Positions 42,947-51,570 of a stretch of DNA of 64,000 nucleotides are shown here, piece after piece. Position numbers and translations under genes: made by a program. The notes beneath the pieces were generated by a model. It was not told the origin of the DNA. It did no database searches and saw only the letters and a program-made list of their open reading frames with translations. The stretch's first letter is position 1; each line of letters opens with the position of its first letter. The DNA comes from Neomoorella sulfitireducens (lineage in GTDB: Bacteria > Bacillota > DSM-521 > Neomoorellales > Neomoorellaceae). The stretch lies in the NCBI RefSeq assembly GCF_024733845.1, contig NZ_JANRHG010000002.1:124001-188000 (forward strand). Reading direction: 5' to 3'.

Positions 42947-44347
42947 TTAACCCCCAAGCTTGGCTCCTAATAGACCTGCCAGCAGCTTTACCAGGAAGCA
43001 GGCAGCAAGGCCCATGGCCGTCGGAATTACAGCCGCCAGGAGGGGCCACTTAAGGCTTTTTGTTTCTTTATAAATAGTCAGCAGGGTGGTTCCGCAGGGC
43101 CAGTGCAGCAGGGAAAAGAGCATAACATTCAGGGCGGTAACCCAGGTCCACCCGTTTCCCACCAGGATTTCTCCCAAAGCGGCCAGGCTATCCACCTCGG
43201 TGAGCATGCCTGTTGAGAGGTAACTCATCAACAGGATGGGAAGGACGATCTCATTAGCCGGCAGGCCCAGGACAAAAGCCAGGAGAATGTAGCCATCCAG
43301 GCCCACAGTTTTTCCTAAGGGCTGGAGCCAACCGGTAAGATGGGCGATAATGCTTAAATCATCCAGATGGACATTGGCCAGCACCCAGGTCAAAGCGCCG
43401 GCCGGCGCAGCCACCAGGGCTGCTCTGGCCAGCACATAGATGGTCCGGTCCAGGATAGAGCGGGCAATTACCTGTAACACCTGGGGCGGCCGGTAAGGGG
43501 GCAGTTCCAGGACAAAGAAGGAAGGCACCCCTTTCAGGATGGTGCGGGAGAGCAGCCATGATGTGAAAAACATCAGTATAATTCCCAGCCCGACAATGCC
43601 GGTGACGGTGAGGGCGGCCAGTACTGTCCCGGATACCGTGGTGAGGAAACCGCCCATAAAGATGCCGGCCAGGGTAATCAGCGTGGGAAAACGGCCGTTG
43701 CAGGGGGAAAAATTATTGGTCAGGATGGCAAGGAGCCGTTCCCGGGGAGAATCAATGATGCGACAGCCGACGACGCCGGCAGCATTGCAGCCAAAGCCCA
43801 TACACATGGTCAGGGCCTGCTTGCCGTGGGCGCCGGCCTTTTTAAAGAAATTATCCAGGTTAAAGGCGATGCGCGGGAGATAACCCAGGTCCTCCAGCAA
43901 GGTAAACATAGGAAAGAAGATGGCCATGGGCGGTAGCATAACTGCAACTACCCAGGCCAGGGTACGGTACATGCCTAGGACCACAATGCCATGTAGCCAT
44001 TCAGGGGCGCCCAGGCGGTAAAATAATCCAGAAAGCATATCCTGGAAAGCAAAGAATAAATTGGCCAAAAGGGTAGAGGGATAATCGGCGCCCTCCAGCG
44101 TCAGCCAGAAAACAAAGGCCAGTAAGGCCAGCATGATGGGGTAGCCCCAGACCCTGGAGGTTAAAATGGCATCTAGCCGCTGGTCAAGATCCCAACGCGC
44201 CTTCGCGTTTTTTTCGACGGCCCGGAAAGCAATGGCTTCCGCCCGGGCATAGAGGACCGTTACCATCCGGTCGCGGTAAGACGCCGTCATACCACCGGCC
44301 AGGTGCCGGGCCGCATCAAAAACCTGATTTGTTTTCCGGCCGGGCAT
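42947..44347 (-). CDS. feoB: FeoB ferrous iron transporter, membrane half
   Basis: 466 residues corresponding to the C-terminal part of FeoB. A cytoplasmic lead holds ARHLAGGMTASYRDRMVTVLYARAEAIA. Then come the gate and nucleoside-recognition membrane regions (MCMGFGCNAAGVVGCRIIDSPRERLLAILTNNFSPCNGRFPTLI). It starts at an ATG that overlaps the stop of the G-protein gene (TAATG), so the two are translationally coupled. Together they make a complete FeoB of about 730 residues for Fe(II) uptake. Confidence 0.9.
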   Translation of the reverse strand: MPGRKTNQVFDAARHLAGGMTASYRDRMVTVLYARAEAIAFRAVEKNAKARWDLDQRLDAILTSRVWGYPIMLALLAFVFWLTLEGADYPSTLLANLFFAFQDMLSGLFYRLGAPEWLHGIVVLGMYRTLAWVVAVMLPPMAIFFPMFTLLEDLGYLPRIAFNLDNFFKKAGAHGKQALTMCMGFGCNAAGVVGCRIIDSPRERLLAILTNNFSPCNGRFPTLITLAGIFMGGFLTTVSGTVLAALTVTGIVGLGIILMFFTSWLLSRTILKGVPSFFVLELPPYRPPQVLQVIARSILDRTIYVLARAALVAAPAGALTWVLANVHLDDLSIIAHLTGWLQPLGKTVGLDGYILLAFVLGLPANEIVLPILLMSYLSTGMLTEVDSLAALGEILVGNGWTWVTALNVMLFSLLHWPCGTTLLTIYKETKSLKWPLLAAVIPTAMGLAACFLVKLLAGLLGAKLGG

Positions 44348-45135
44348 TAGGCCAGCACCTCTTTTAACTGCAACTTTACCCCAGGATCATCTAACTCCCT
44401 ACCTAAAAACTCCTGGATTCCCTCGATCAGGGTAGCGTCGCCTTCCAGCAGGCGCAGGGCCACCCAGCGGGCATTGAGCCGGCCCCTTAATAGAGGTTGC
44501 AATTGCCTTGCCAGGCGGCCGGCAGCCGCTTCAATAGCGGCATCATAAACTATGGGAGTGGGAACCGGATGCAGGGTGCCCGTAGCCACGGCGGCGATTA
44601 CATCTTTCAGCCGGGCCAGGCCTTCCCCCTTCCTGGCTGCCGTCGGCACCACCGGTAGTCCCAGCTCGCCAGCCAGAGCCGGGACGTCAATAACTATTTT
44701 TTTCCGCCGGGCTTCATCCATAAGATTCAGGCAGACTACCACTTTACTCGTTACTTCCGTAACCTGGAGGACCAGGTTGAGGTGGCGTTCCAGGCAGGTG
44801 GCGTCGACCACCACCACCGTAACGTCGGGCCTGCCGAAGCAGATAAAATCCCGGGCTACCTGTTCCTCTACGGAACTGGCCAATAAGGAATAGGTGCCGG
44901 GAAGGTCCACCAGGGTAAAGCTATGCCCCTGGTGGGTAAATTTACCCCGGGCCTGGAGAACAGTTTTTCCCGGCCAGTTGCCGGTATGCTGTTTTAAGCC
45001 CGTCAGGGCATTGAAAACCGTACTTTTGCCGGCATTGGGATTACCGGCCAGGGCAACTACGTAGCCGTTACTCCCGTCCGGGAGAAAGTTTTCCTGTAAT
45101 GTAGAAAAACCAGTCGCCTGTCTTGTGAGCCCCAT
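44347..45135 (-). CDS. feoB: FeoB GTPase half
   Basis: 262 residues from the ATG at 45135; an ATG at 45144 sits directly on the AAAGGAG. The G domain is complete: G1 GNPNAGKST, G3 VDLPGTYSL, G4 NLMD, with the switch segment TGNWPGKTV. The helical GDI-like part reaches the C-terminus. The membrane domain is in the next gene. FeoA lies 16 bp upstream. Confidence 0.9.
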   Translation of the reverse strand: MGLTRQATGFSTLQENFLPDGSNGYVVALAGNPNAGKSTVFNALTGLKQHTGNWPGKTVLQARGKFTHQGHSFTLVDLPGTYSLLASSVEEQVARDFICFGRPDVTVVVVDATCLERHLNLVLQVTEVTSKVVVCLNLMDEARRKKIVIDVPALAGELGLPVVPTAARKGEGLARLKDVIAAVATGTLHPVPTPIVYDAAIEAAAGRLARQLQPLLRGRLNARWVALRLLEGDATLIEGIQEFLGRELDDPGVKLQLKEVLA

Positions 45136-45151
45136 GCCAGTCATTCTCCTT

Positions 45152-45466
45152 TTATACCGGCCGCACCAAAACCTGCCGGCTTTCTTCCCGCCGCAGGGCA
45201 ATGGCAGCCCCGCGGATGAAAAAGGCGGTAGGATCACCGCTGGGACTGCGGCGTAAGGCTACCACCCTGGTACCCGGTACCAGCCCAAGATCCATGAGGC
45301 GGCGCCGGGTCAGGCCCCGTGCCTGCAAGGAAACAACTTCCCCGGTACTGCCCGGCTTGAGGTCGCTGAGGCTGGTAACTGCCCCCATTGTTATTTTCCT
45401 CTTCTTACCTGAGTATTCTGCGCCTATCTCCTCGATGGGAAACTCCCTGTTGCCAGGAGCACACAT
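45152..45466 (-). CDS. feoA: FeoA family protein
   Basis: 104 residues from an ATG with GGGAGG nine bases upstream. The usual 78-residue FeoA begins at the internal ATG at 45388 (MGAVTSLSDLKPG). The SH3-like core is clear: SLQARGLTRRRLMDLGLVPGTRVVALRRSPSGDPTAFFIRGAAIALRREE. It aids FeoB. The 26-residue N-terminal addition, with one Cys and several acidic residues, is unusual if translated. A hairpin (CTTGCCG / CGGCAAG) precedes the ribosome binding site. Confidence 0.85.
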   Translation of the reverse strand: MCAPGNREFPIEEIGAEYSGKKRKITMGAVTSLSDLKPGSTGEVVSLQARGLTRRRLMDLGLVPGTRVVALRRSPSGDPTAFFIRGAAIALRREESRQVLVRPV

Positions 45467-45587
45467 TTTTGCCTGCCTCCCAAACCCTTGCCGTTCGGCA
45501 AGTTTCTGATATCAGGCTATGCCGCCTGCAGGCCAGGTGTTCCCCCTTTGCTTAAAATCGATAACAACAGCCACAAAAAGCTTAAAC

Positions 45588-45616
45588 AAAAAGCCCCCGG
45601 GATTACCCGAAGGCCG
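45588..45616 (-). terminator. Intrinsic terminator after the DUF3343 gene
   Basis: Read leftward: GCCTTCGGG, TAAT, CCCGGGGGC (nine pairs including G-U) and TTTTT. It separates the aminotransferase/DUF3343 unit from feoAB. Confidence 0.7.
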
Positions 45617-45632
45617 GATTACTTTAAGAAAG

Positions 45633-45917
45633 TTATTTTCCCGTCTTATTTCCTGTAATTACCTCTATTACCAGGAGACGACCGCGGTCTTTGAGGACCT
45701 TCACTTCTTTATCCGGTTTAACGCCTGCCGCCAGCAGGAGGTCCAGGGCGCGGCCGCTTATTCCCGGCTCCAGCTCCAGGGCCAAACCGCACAGGGAACT
45801 AACTTCCCTTGGCATGGGTATGAGCCGCCCTTGCAGCCCTGCTCCCTGGACGATTTTTTCCGCCTTCAGGGCATAATAGGTGGAAGGAAAAGTTAACAAT
45901 ACCACCAGGTCAGGCAT
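45633..45917 (-). CDS. DUF3343 small protein (putative Se/S carrier-like)
   Basis: 94 residues. LLTFPSTYYALKAEKIVQGAGLQGRLIPMPREVSSLCGLALEL is the DUF3343 pattern with its single conserved cysteine. The family usually neighbours a cysteine-desulfurase-like gene, as here (8-nt overlap), and has been linked to selenium or sulfur trafficking. The role is inferred. Confidence 0.85.
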   Translation of the reverse strand: MPDLVVLLTFPSTYYALKAEKIVQGAGLQGRLIPMPREVSSLCGLALELEPGISGRALDLLLAAGVKPDKEVKVLKDRGRLLVIEVITGNKTGK

Positions 45918-47058
45918 CTCGCACCACCTCTATCAATTCCCGTATCGCGGCCAGGGTGGCCTCGATTTCGGCCGGGGTATTAAAGTAACCCGGGCTTAGC
46001 CGCAAGGTACCTGTGGCCAGGGTACCGATGGTCCGGTGTGCCAGGGGGGCGCAGTGGAGCCCCGAACGGGTTACAATTTCATAATGCTCGGCCAGCCAGG
46101 CGCCGGCCTCCCCCGCCCCAATGCCGCGAATATTGATTGATACCACCGCCACCCGTCTTTCCGCCGCCGGGCCGTAAACAGTTACTTCCGGCATTTGCCG
46201 CAAACCTTCTAAAAGCATGCCGGTAAGCATCAGGGTGTGCCGGCGGATCTCTTCCAGGCCGGTTTCTTGGATAAATTTTACCCCCGCCCCAAGGGCGGCA
46301 ATGGCCGGGGCATTTATAGTACCGCTTTCATATTTATCGGGCATTATTTCCGGCTGGCCCGGCAATTCCGAATTGCTTCCCGTTCCGCCGTAAATGAGGG
46401 GGTTAACGGTATCCGGGTAGCGGATATAAAGGCCGCCGGTCCCAGGAGGGCCCAGGAGCCCCTTGTGGCCGGTAAAGGCCAGCAGGGTAATACCTGCTGC
46501 CTCGACATCAATGGGAATTTCCCCGGCCGTCTGGGCCGTATCTACCAGGTACTGGAGGTGATGGCGGCGGGCGATCTCCCCCACTTCAAAAATGGGCATG
46601 ATGGTACCGGTGACATTAGAGGCATGGGTGAGGCAGATGAGCCTGGTGCGCGGTTCAACGGCTTTTTCTACCGCCCGGGGATCCAGGGTGCCATCGGCGG
46701 CACACGGTATGATGGTAAAATCGACGCCCATCTTTTTCAGGGCATATAAGGGGCGGACCACAGCGTTATGCTCCATACTGCTGATAATGACATGATCGCC
46801 CGCTTCCAGCAGTCCCTGGAGGGCCAGGTTCAAAGCTGCAGTAGCATTGCATGTAAAAACTACGTTTTCCGGTTCGCGGATGTTAAAAAAGGAAGCCAGC
46901 AATTCCCTGGTTTCCAGGACGGCCATGGCGGCATCAAGGGACCCTCTATTGATCCCGCGGTTAACGCTGCCCACCAGCTGGCGCAAAGAGGTGTCAGCCT
47001 TCTGATAGACGCCCTCCGGCTTGGGCCAGGAAGTGGCGGCATTGTTCAGGTAAATCAT
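45910..47058 (-). CDS. Class V aminotransferase / cysteine desulfurase-like protein
   Basis: 382 residues. It opens MIYLNNAATSWPKPEGVY, has FTCNATAALNLAL for PLP phosphate binding, VDTAQTAGEIPIDVE, and the PLP lysine in FTGHKGLLGPPGTGGLY. The catalytic cysteine loop reads RSGLHCAPLAHRTIGT. This is the CsdA/SufS-like branch often paired with selenium genes and DUF3343. It mobilises S or Se from cysteine or selenocysteine. A CCCGGCC/GGCCGGG hairpin lies just upstream. Confidence 0.9.
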   Translation of the reverse strand: MIYLNNAATSWPKPEGVYQKADTSLRQLVGSVNRGINRGSLDAAMAVLETRELLASFFNIREPENVVFTCNATAALNLALQGLLEAGDHVIISSMEHNAVVRPLYALKKMGVDFTIIPCAADGTLDPRAVEKAVEPRTRLICLTHASNVTGTIMPIFEVGEIARRHHLQYLVDTAQTAGEIPIDVEAAGITLLAFTGHKGLLGPPGTGGLYIRYPDTVNPLIYGGTGSNSELPGQPEIMPDKYESGTINAPAIAALGAGVKFIQETGLEEIRRHTLMLTGMLLEGLRQMPEVTVYGPAAERRVAVVSINIRGIGAGEAGAWLAEHYEIVTRSGLHCAPLAHRTIGTLATGTLRLSPGYFNTPAEIEATLAAIRELIEVVRDA

Positions 47059-47305
47059 AAGCTATTTTTGACGCTCCTCCTCCCGGCCGTAAAGGCCGGG
47101 TTATTTCCGGCTATACTACCTGCTGTCATATAATAATATTCTTTTTTTCCCGCGGATACCCTGTATACATAATATAACTTTTTCTTATAAGTTTTTTTCA
47201 GTAAGGCGGCTCGGAGATAATCCCGGGGGATGGCTCACTTCAAGACGGGTAGGGACTGGTATAAAAAAACTCTCTTGCTTCAAACTAAGCCCGGGGGTAA
47301 ATTAC

Positions 47306-47836
47306 ATGCTGGACAAATACGGCCGTCTTGAAAAGGTCATTAAAGTTTACAGCCGCCAGCCCGGGCAGCTTATCCGCATTCTCCAACAAGCCCAGGAGAT
47401 CTTTGGTTATATCTCGTCCGAAGTCCAGGCCTACCTGGCAGCCAGGCTTAATATTCCCCTGGCGGAGATTGCCGGCGTAGTATCCTTTTATTCCCTCTTT
47501 AACTCCGAACCCAAGGGTAAGTACACCATCAGCATCTGCCTTGGTACGGCCTGCTATGTCAAGGGCTCCCAGGAAATTTTCCAGGCCTTTAAAAACGAAC
47601 TGGAACTTGACGACGACGATACCACCCCGGACGGGTTATTCACCCTGCGGTCCACCCGTTGCATGGGAGCCTGTGGCCTGGCGCCGGTGGTGGCCGTCAA
47701 TGATGACATCTATGGCCAGGTTAAAACCGGCGATGTAACCGGCGTTATATCTCGCTACCGGGAAAAGGAGCCAGCAGATGATTACGAGCGCCAGCGACCT
47801 TTTGCACATCCGGCAACAGCACCTTCCCCTCATTGA
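47306..47836 (+). CDS. hydC: Bifurcating [FeFe] hydrogenase subunit HydC (NuoE-like)
   Basis: A 176-residue NuoE-like thioredoxin-fold protein. The [2Fe-2S] ligands are in CLGTAC near residue 80 and in TRCMGACGLAP near 120. LNIPLAEIAGVVSFYSLF is conserved. It is the small electron-transfer subunit of the HydABC complex. The 247-bp region upstream of it is AT-rich and must hold the promoter, but I found no clear -35/-10 pair. It overlaps the next gene by 59 nt. Confidence 0.93.
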   Translation: MLDKYGRLEKVIKVYSRQPGQLIRILQQAQEIFGYISSEVQAYLAARLNIPLAEIAGVVSFYSLFNSEPKGKYTISICLGTACYVKGSQEIFQAFKNELELDDDDTTPDGLFTLRSTRCMGACGLAPVVAVNDDIYGQVKTGDVTGVISRYREKEPADDYERQRPFAHPATAPSPH

Positions 47837-49490
47837 GGCCCGCCTGGGCAGGGAAGAAGCTGCCGGGGAGCATCAAATACTGGTCTGCGCCGGTACCGGC
47901 TGCAGCTCTTCCGGAAGCCACGGCCTGCGCGAGGAGTTAAAAAAGCAGGTGGAGGCCCACCAGCTCCAAGAAAAAGTAAAAATTATCAAGACCGGCTGCT
48001 TTGGTTTTTGCAAACTGGGCCCCATTGCCGTAGTCTACCCGGAAGGCATCTTTTACTGCCGGGTCCGGAAGGAGGACGCCGCCGACCTGGTCAAGGGTTT
48101 GGCTTCCGGCCAGGTAATTACTCGCCTCCTTTATCGTGACCCGGCCACCGGGCAACATGCCCGGCGCATGAAGGAAATCCATTTCTTCCAGGCCCAGCAC
48201 CGCATCGCCTTACGCAACTGCGGCCTCATCAACCCGGAGGATATAAACGAGTACATTGCCCGCGACGGTTACCAGGCCCTGGCTGAAGCCCTGTCGCGCC
48301 AGCCAGAAGAGATCATCGCCGCCATCAGCGCCTCGGGTTTACGGGGGCGCGGCGGGGCCGGGTTTCCTACGGGTCGCAAGTGGGAGCTGACGGCCGCGGC
48401 CCCGGCCCGGCCCAGGTATGTGGTCTGCAACGCCGACGAGGGGGATCCCGGTGCTTTCATGGACCGCAGCATCCTGGAGGGCGATCCCCACAGTGTCCTG
48501 GAAGGGATGGCTATCGCCGGCTACGCTACCGGTGCCCGGCAGGGCTATGTCTATGTCCGGGCCGAGTATCCTATCGCCGTCGACCGCCTGGAAAGGGCCA
48601 TCCGCCAGGCGCGCCGCGCCGGCCTCCTGGGGGATAACATTCTCGGTACAGGGTTTTCTTTTAACATTGAGATCCGCCTGGGAGCCGGGGCCTTCGTGTG
48701 TGGCGAAGAAACGGCACTCCTTCGCTCCATCGAGGGTCGCCGGGGTGAACCGCGGCCACGGCCGCCCTACCCGGCCCAGGCCGGCCTCTGGGGCAAGCCT
48801 ACCGTGGTCAATAACGTCGAAACCCTGGCCAACGTACCGGTGATTATCCGTAAAGGTGCGGAATGGCACGCCTCCTTCGGCACCAAAGGCAGCAAAGGCA
48901 CCAAGGTCTTCTCCCTGGCCGGCAGTATCAACAACACCGGCCTCATCGAAGTGCCCATGGGCACCACCCTGCGGGAGATAATTTTTGGCATCGGCGGTGG
49001 TATTCCTGGCGGGAAAAAGTTTAAAGCCGTGCAGACGGGCGGTCCTTCCGGGGGTTGCCTCCCGGAGGAGATGCTGGATACACCTGTTGACTATGAAGCC
49101 CTAACTGCTGCCGGCTCTATTATGGGCTCCGGCGGGCTTATCATCATGGATGAAAGCGACTGCATGGTAGATATTGCCCGCTTTTACCTGGAGTTTTCCC
49201 AGGACGAGTCCTGCGGCCGCTGCACTCCCTGCCGCGTGGGAACTAAACGCCTCCTGGAGATCTTAAAGCGCATTACTTCCGGAGAGGGCACCATGGATGA
49301 TCTCAAACTACTGGAAGACTTGAGCCACGACGTTAAAGAGGCCTCCCTCTGCGGCCTGGGCCAGACGGCGCCCAACCCCATCCTTTCTACCCTGCGGTAT
49401 TTCCGCCACGAGTACGAGGCCCACGTCCGGGATAAATACTGCCCGGCCGGGGTGTGCCGCAATTTAACGCGTCGACCAGTTCTTCACTAA
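47778..49490 (+). CDS. hydB: Bifurcating [FeFe] hydrogenase subunit HydB (NuoF-like), lacking the C-terminal ferredoxin domain
   Basis: 570 residues, starting inside hydC with AAAAGGAG seven bases upstream. An N-terminal thioredoxin-like [2Fe-2S] domain (CAGTGCSSSG, CFGFCKLGP) precedes the NuoF core: GRGGAGFPTGRKW for NADH/FMN, then CGRCTPCRVG with a later Cys for the [4Fe-4S] cluster. It oxidises or reduces NAD(P)H and is the site of flavin-based bifurcation. Many HydB proteins continue into a 2[4Fe-4S] ferredoxin domain; this one stops at CPAGVCRNLTRRPVLH. Confidence 0.93.
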   Translation: MITSASDLLHIRQQHLPLIEARLGREEAAGEHQILVCAGTGCSSSGSHGLREELKKQVEAHQLQEKVKIIKTGCFGFCKLGPIAVVYPEGIFYCRVRKEDAADLVKGLASGQVITRLLYRDPATGQHARRMKEIHFFQAQHRIALRNCGLINPEDINEYIARDGYQALAEALSRQPEEIIAAISASGLRGRGGAGFPTGRKWELTAAAPARPRYVVCNADEGDPGAFMDRSILEGDPHSVLEGMAIAGYATGARQGYVYVRAEYPIAVDRLERAIRQARRAGLLGDNILGTGFSFNIEIRLGAGAFVCGEETALLRSIEGRRGEPRPRPPYPAQAGLWGKPTVVNNVETLANVPVIIRKGAEWHASFGTKGSKGTKVFSLAGSINNTGLIEVPMGTTLREIIFGIGGGIPGGKKFKAVQTGGPSGGCLPEEMLDTPVDYEALTAAGSIMGSGGLIIMDESDCMVDIARFYLEFSQDESCGRCTPCRVGTKRLLEILKRITSGEGTMDDLKLLEDLSHDVKEASLCGLGQTAPNPILSTLRYFRHEYEAHVRDKYCPAGVCRNLTRRPVLH

Positions 49491-49573
49491 ACCCGTGCCC
49501 GAGAGTAAGCCCCAGATCGCTTCGTGAGGATTTTGTGCGAGCGCAAACCAAGCCATGGTAAAGGAGCAATCTT

Positions 49574-51421
49574 ATGCCTGCTGACAAATTCACCTTCGAA
49601 CCAGTTTCCCCCGTTGGCCGGGAGGAAGACGCCACCCGCCCCGTCGCAAGGAAAAAGGTACGCTTCTGGATTGACGGCCGGGAAGTCGTGGCTGAGGAAG
49701 GTATTTCTGTCCTGGAGGCCGCCCACCGGGTGGGGATTGAGATTCCCAGCCTCTGTTACCTGAAAAACATCAATGAGATCGGCGCCTGCCGGGTGTGCAT
49801 GGTGGAAATAGAGGGTTCCAAAAACCTCCAGGCGGCCTGCGTGTACCCTGTCTCTGCCGGCCTCAAAGTCCGTACCAGCACGCCCCGGGTCCTCCGGGCC
49901 CGCCGCACCGTGGTGGAACTCCTGCTCTCCGACCACCACCGGGAGTGCACTAACTGCATCCGCAACCTCAACTGCGAGTTGCAGCACCTTGCCGATACCC
50001 TGGGCATCCGCAACATTCGCTTTACCGGCGAAATCTCCAACTATCCAATTTTCAATAAGAACCCTTTTATCGTCCGCGATTATAATAAATGTATTAAATG
50101 CCGGCGCTGTGAGGCCATCTGCAGCAAGGTCCAGGAAGTTCATGTCTATTCGGCCCAGAACCGGGGATTTAACACCGTCATTGCCCCATCCTTTATGAAA
50201 GACCTTGCCGAAGTCGCCTGTATCACCTGCGGCCAGTGCGTTATCGCCTGCCCCACGGCTTCCCTGGTGGAAAAGGAGTGCATTGATGAAGTCTGGCAGG
50301 CCCTGGCAGACCCGGACAAATATGTGGTCGTCCAGACTGCTCCTTCCATCCAGGTTACCCTGGGAGAAGTATTTGGCCTGCCGGTGGGCACTGTAGTTAC
50401 GGGTAAACTGGTAGCCAGCTTACGACGGCTGGGCTTTGACCGGGTTTTTGCCACCGATTTTACGGCTGATCTGACCATTATGGAAGAGGCCCATGAACTC
50501 CTGGAACGGCTGGAAGGCCGCGGCGGGCCCCTCCCTCTCCTCTCCTCCTGCAGCCCGGGGTGGATTAAGTTCTGTGAGCATTTCTACCCGGAATTCATCC
50601 CCAACCTGTCTACCTGCAAGTCACCCCATGAAATGTTTGGGGCCATTACCAAGACATATTTCGCTCAGAAAGAAGGCCTGGACCCGAAAAAAATTGTGGT
50701 TGTAGCCGTCATGCCCTGCACGGCCAAAAAGTTTGAAGCCAGCCGCCCGGAAATGGGCAGCGGTGAATGGAAGGATGTCGACTTTGTACTGACTACCAGG
50801 GAGCTGGCGCGGATGATCCGCCAGGCCGGCCTCAACTTCCGCCAGCTACCGGATGAAGAATACGACACGCCCTTAGGGATAGCCAGCGGCGCCGGCACCA
50901 TTTTTGGCGCCACCGGCGGCGTTGTTGAAGCAGCCGTCAGGACGGCCTATGCCCTCACCCATGGCCGCGAAATGGGGGTAATCGACTTTGAAGAATTCCG
51001 GGGTATCAGCGGCGTCAAAGAAGCCTGGGTGGAATTAAAGAATAGAAAGATCAAGGTGGCCATCGCCCACGGCACCGGCAACGCCCGCAAAATCCTCGAT
51101 CGCATGAAGGCCGGTGAGCAGTTCGATTACGTCGAAATCATGGCCTGTCCGGGCGGCTGTGTCGGCGGCGGCGGGCAGCCCATCTTTGGCAGCCGGGACC
51201 ACAAGGAGATCTCCCTGGACTACCGCCACAACCGTGCCGATGCCCTCTACCGCATTGATTACTCCCGCCGCATCCGCCTGTCCCATGAAAACCCAGCGGT
51301 GCAGAAAATATACGCCGAGTTTCTGGGCGCGCCCTTGAGCGAGACTGCGAATAAGCTTTTGCATACCCACTACACACCGCGGGGGCCTTTGCCGGGGTAT
51401 GCGGTAAATCCAGTCCAGTAA
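49574..51421 (+). CDS. hydA: [FeFe] hydrogenase catalytic subunit HydA (bifurcating type)
   Basis: 615 residues, with AAAGGAG before the ATG. A plant-type [2Fe-2S] domain (CYLKNINEIGACRVC), the His-Cys cluster motif HHRECTNC, and a 2[4Fe-4S] ferredoxin domain (CIKCRRCEAIC, CITCGQCVIAC) lead to the H-domain. H-cluster motifs are L1 SSCSPGW, L2 VMPCTAKKFE and L3 EIMACPGGCVGGGGQP. L1 has Ser where the single-subunit enzymes have the second Cys of TSCCPGW. In HydABC it couples H2 to NAD(P) and ferredoxin together. It ends the operon. Confidence 0.94.
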   Translation: MPADKFTFEPVSPVGREEDATRPVARKKVRFWIDGREVVAEEGISVLEAAHRVGIEIPSLCYLKNINEIGACRVCMVEIEGSKNLQAACVYPVSAGLKVRTSTPRVLRARRTVVELLLSDHHRECTNCIRNLNCELQHLADTLGIRNIRFTGEISNYPIFNKNPFIVRDYNKCIKCRRCEAICSKVQEVHVYSAQNRGFNTVIAPSFMKDLAEVACITCGQCVIACPTASLVEKECIDEVWQALADPDKYVVVQTAPSIQVTLGEVFGLPVGTVVTGKLVASLRRLGFDRVFATDFTADLTIMEEAHELLERLEGRGGPLPLLSSCSPGWIKFCEHFYPEFIPNLSTCKSPHEMFGAITKTYFAQKEGLDPKKIVVVAVMPCTAKKFEASRPEMGSGEWKDVDFVLTTRELARMIRQAGLNFRQLPDEEYDTPLGIASGAGTIFGATGGVVEAAVRTAYALTHGREMGVIDFEEFRGISGVKEAWVELKNRKIKVAIAHGTGNARKILDRMKAGEQFDYVEIMACPGGCVGGGGQPIFGSRDHKEISLDYRHNRADALYRIDYSRRIRLSHENPAVQKIYAEFLGAPLSETANKLLHTHYTPRGPLPGYAVNPVQ

Positions 51422-51455
51422 ATTACGCAATCAGGCAAAGATGCCACGAGCCGGC

Positions 51456-51486
51456 AAAAAGCCCTGCCACAAAGGCAGGGCTTTTT
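51456..51486. terminator. Bidirectional terminator between hydA and the secreted protein gene
   Basis: AAAAAGCCCTGCC, loop ACAAA, GGCAGGGCTTTTT: a 13-bp stem with A-run and T-run, ending both convergent units. Confidence 0.92.
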
Positions 51487-51570
51487 GCTGCCGCCCCAGG
51501 CGGCAGGTACAGAGGAGGTCGTAGTTGCTGGCGCCAGGATGGAAGGAAGAACTGTCGCCCCGGTGTTACT

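Noticed and set aside
47778-47836. 59-bp overlap of hydC and hydB as an annotation error
   Set aside because: The hydB start has AAAAGGAG seven bases upstream and the conserved [2Fe-2S] domain begins soon after, so the overlap looks real.
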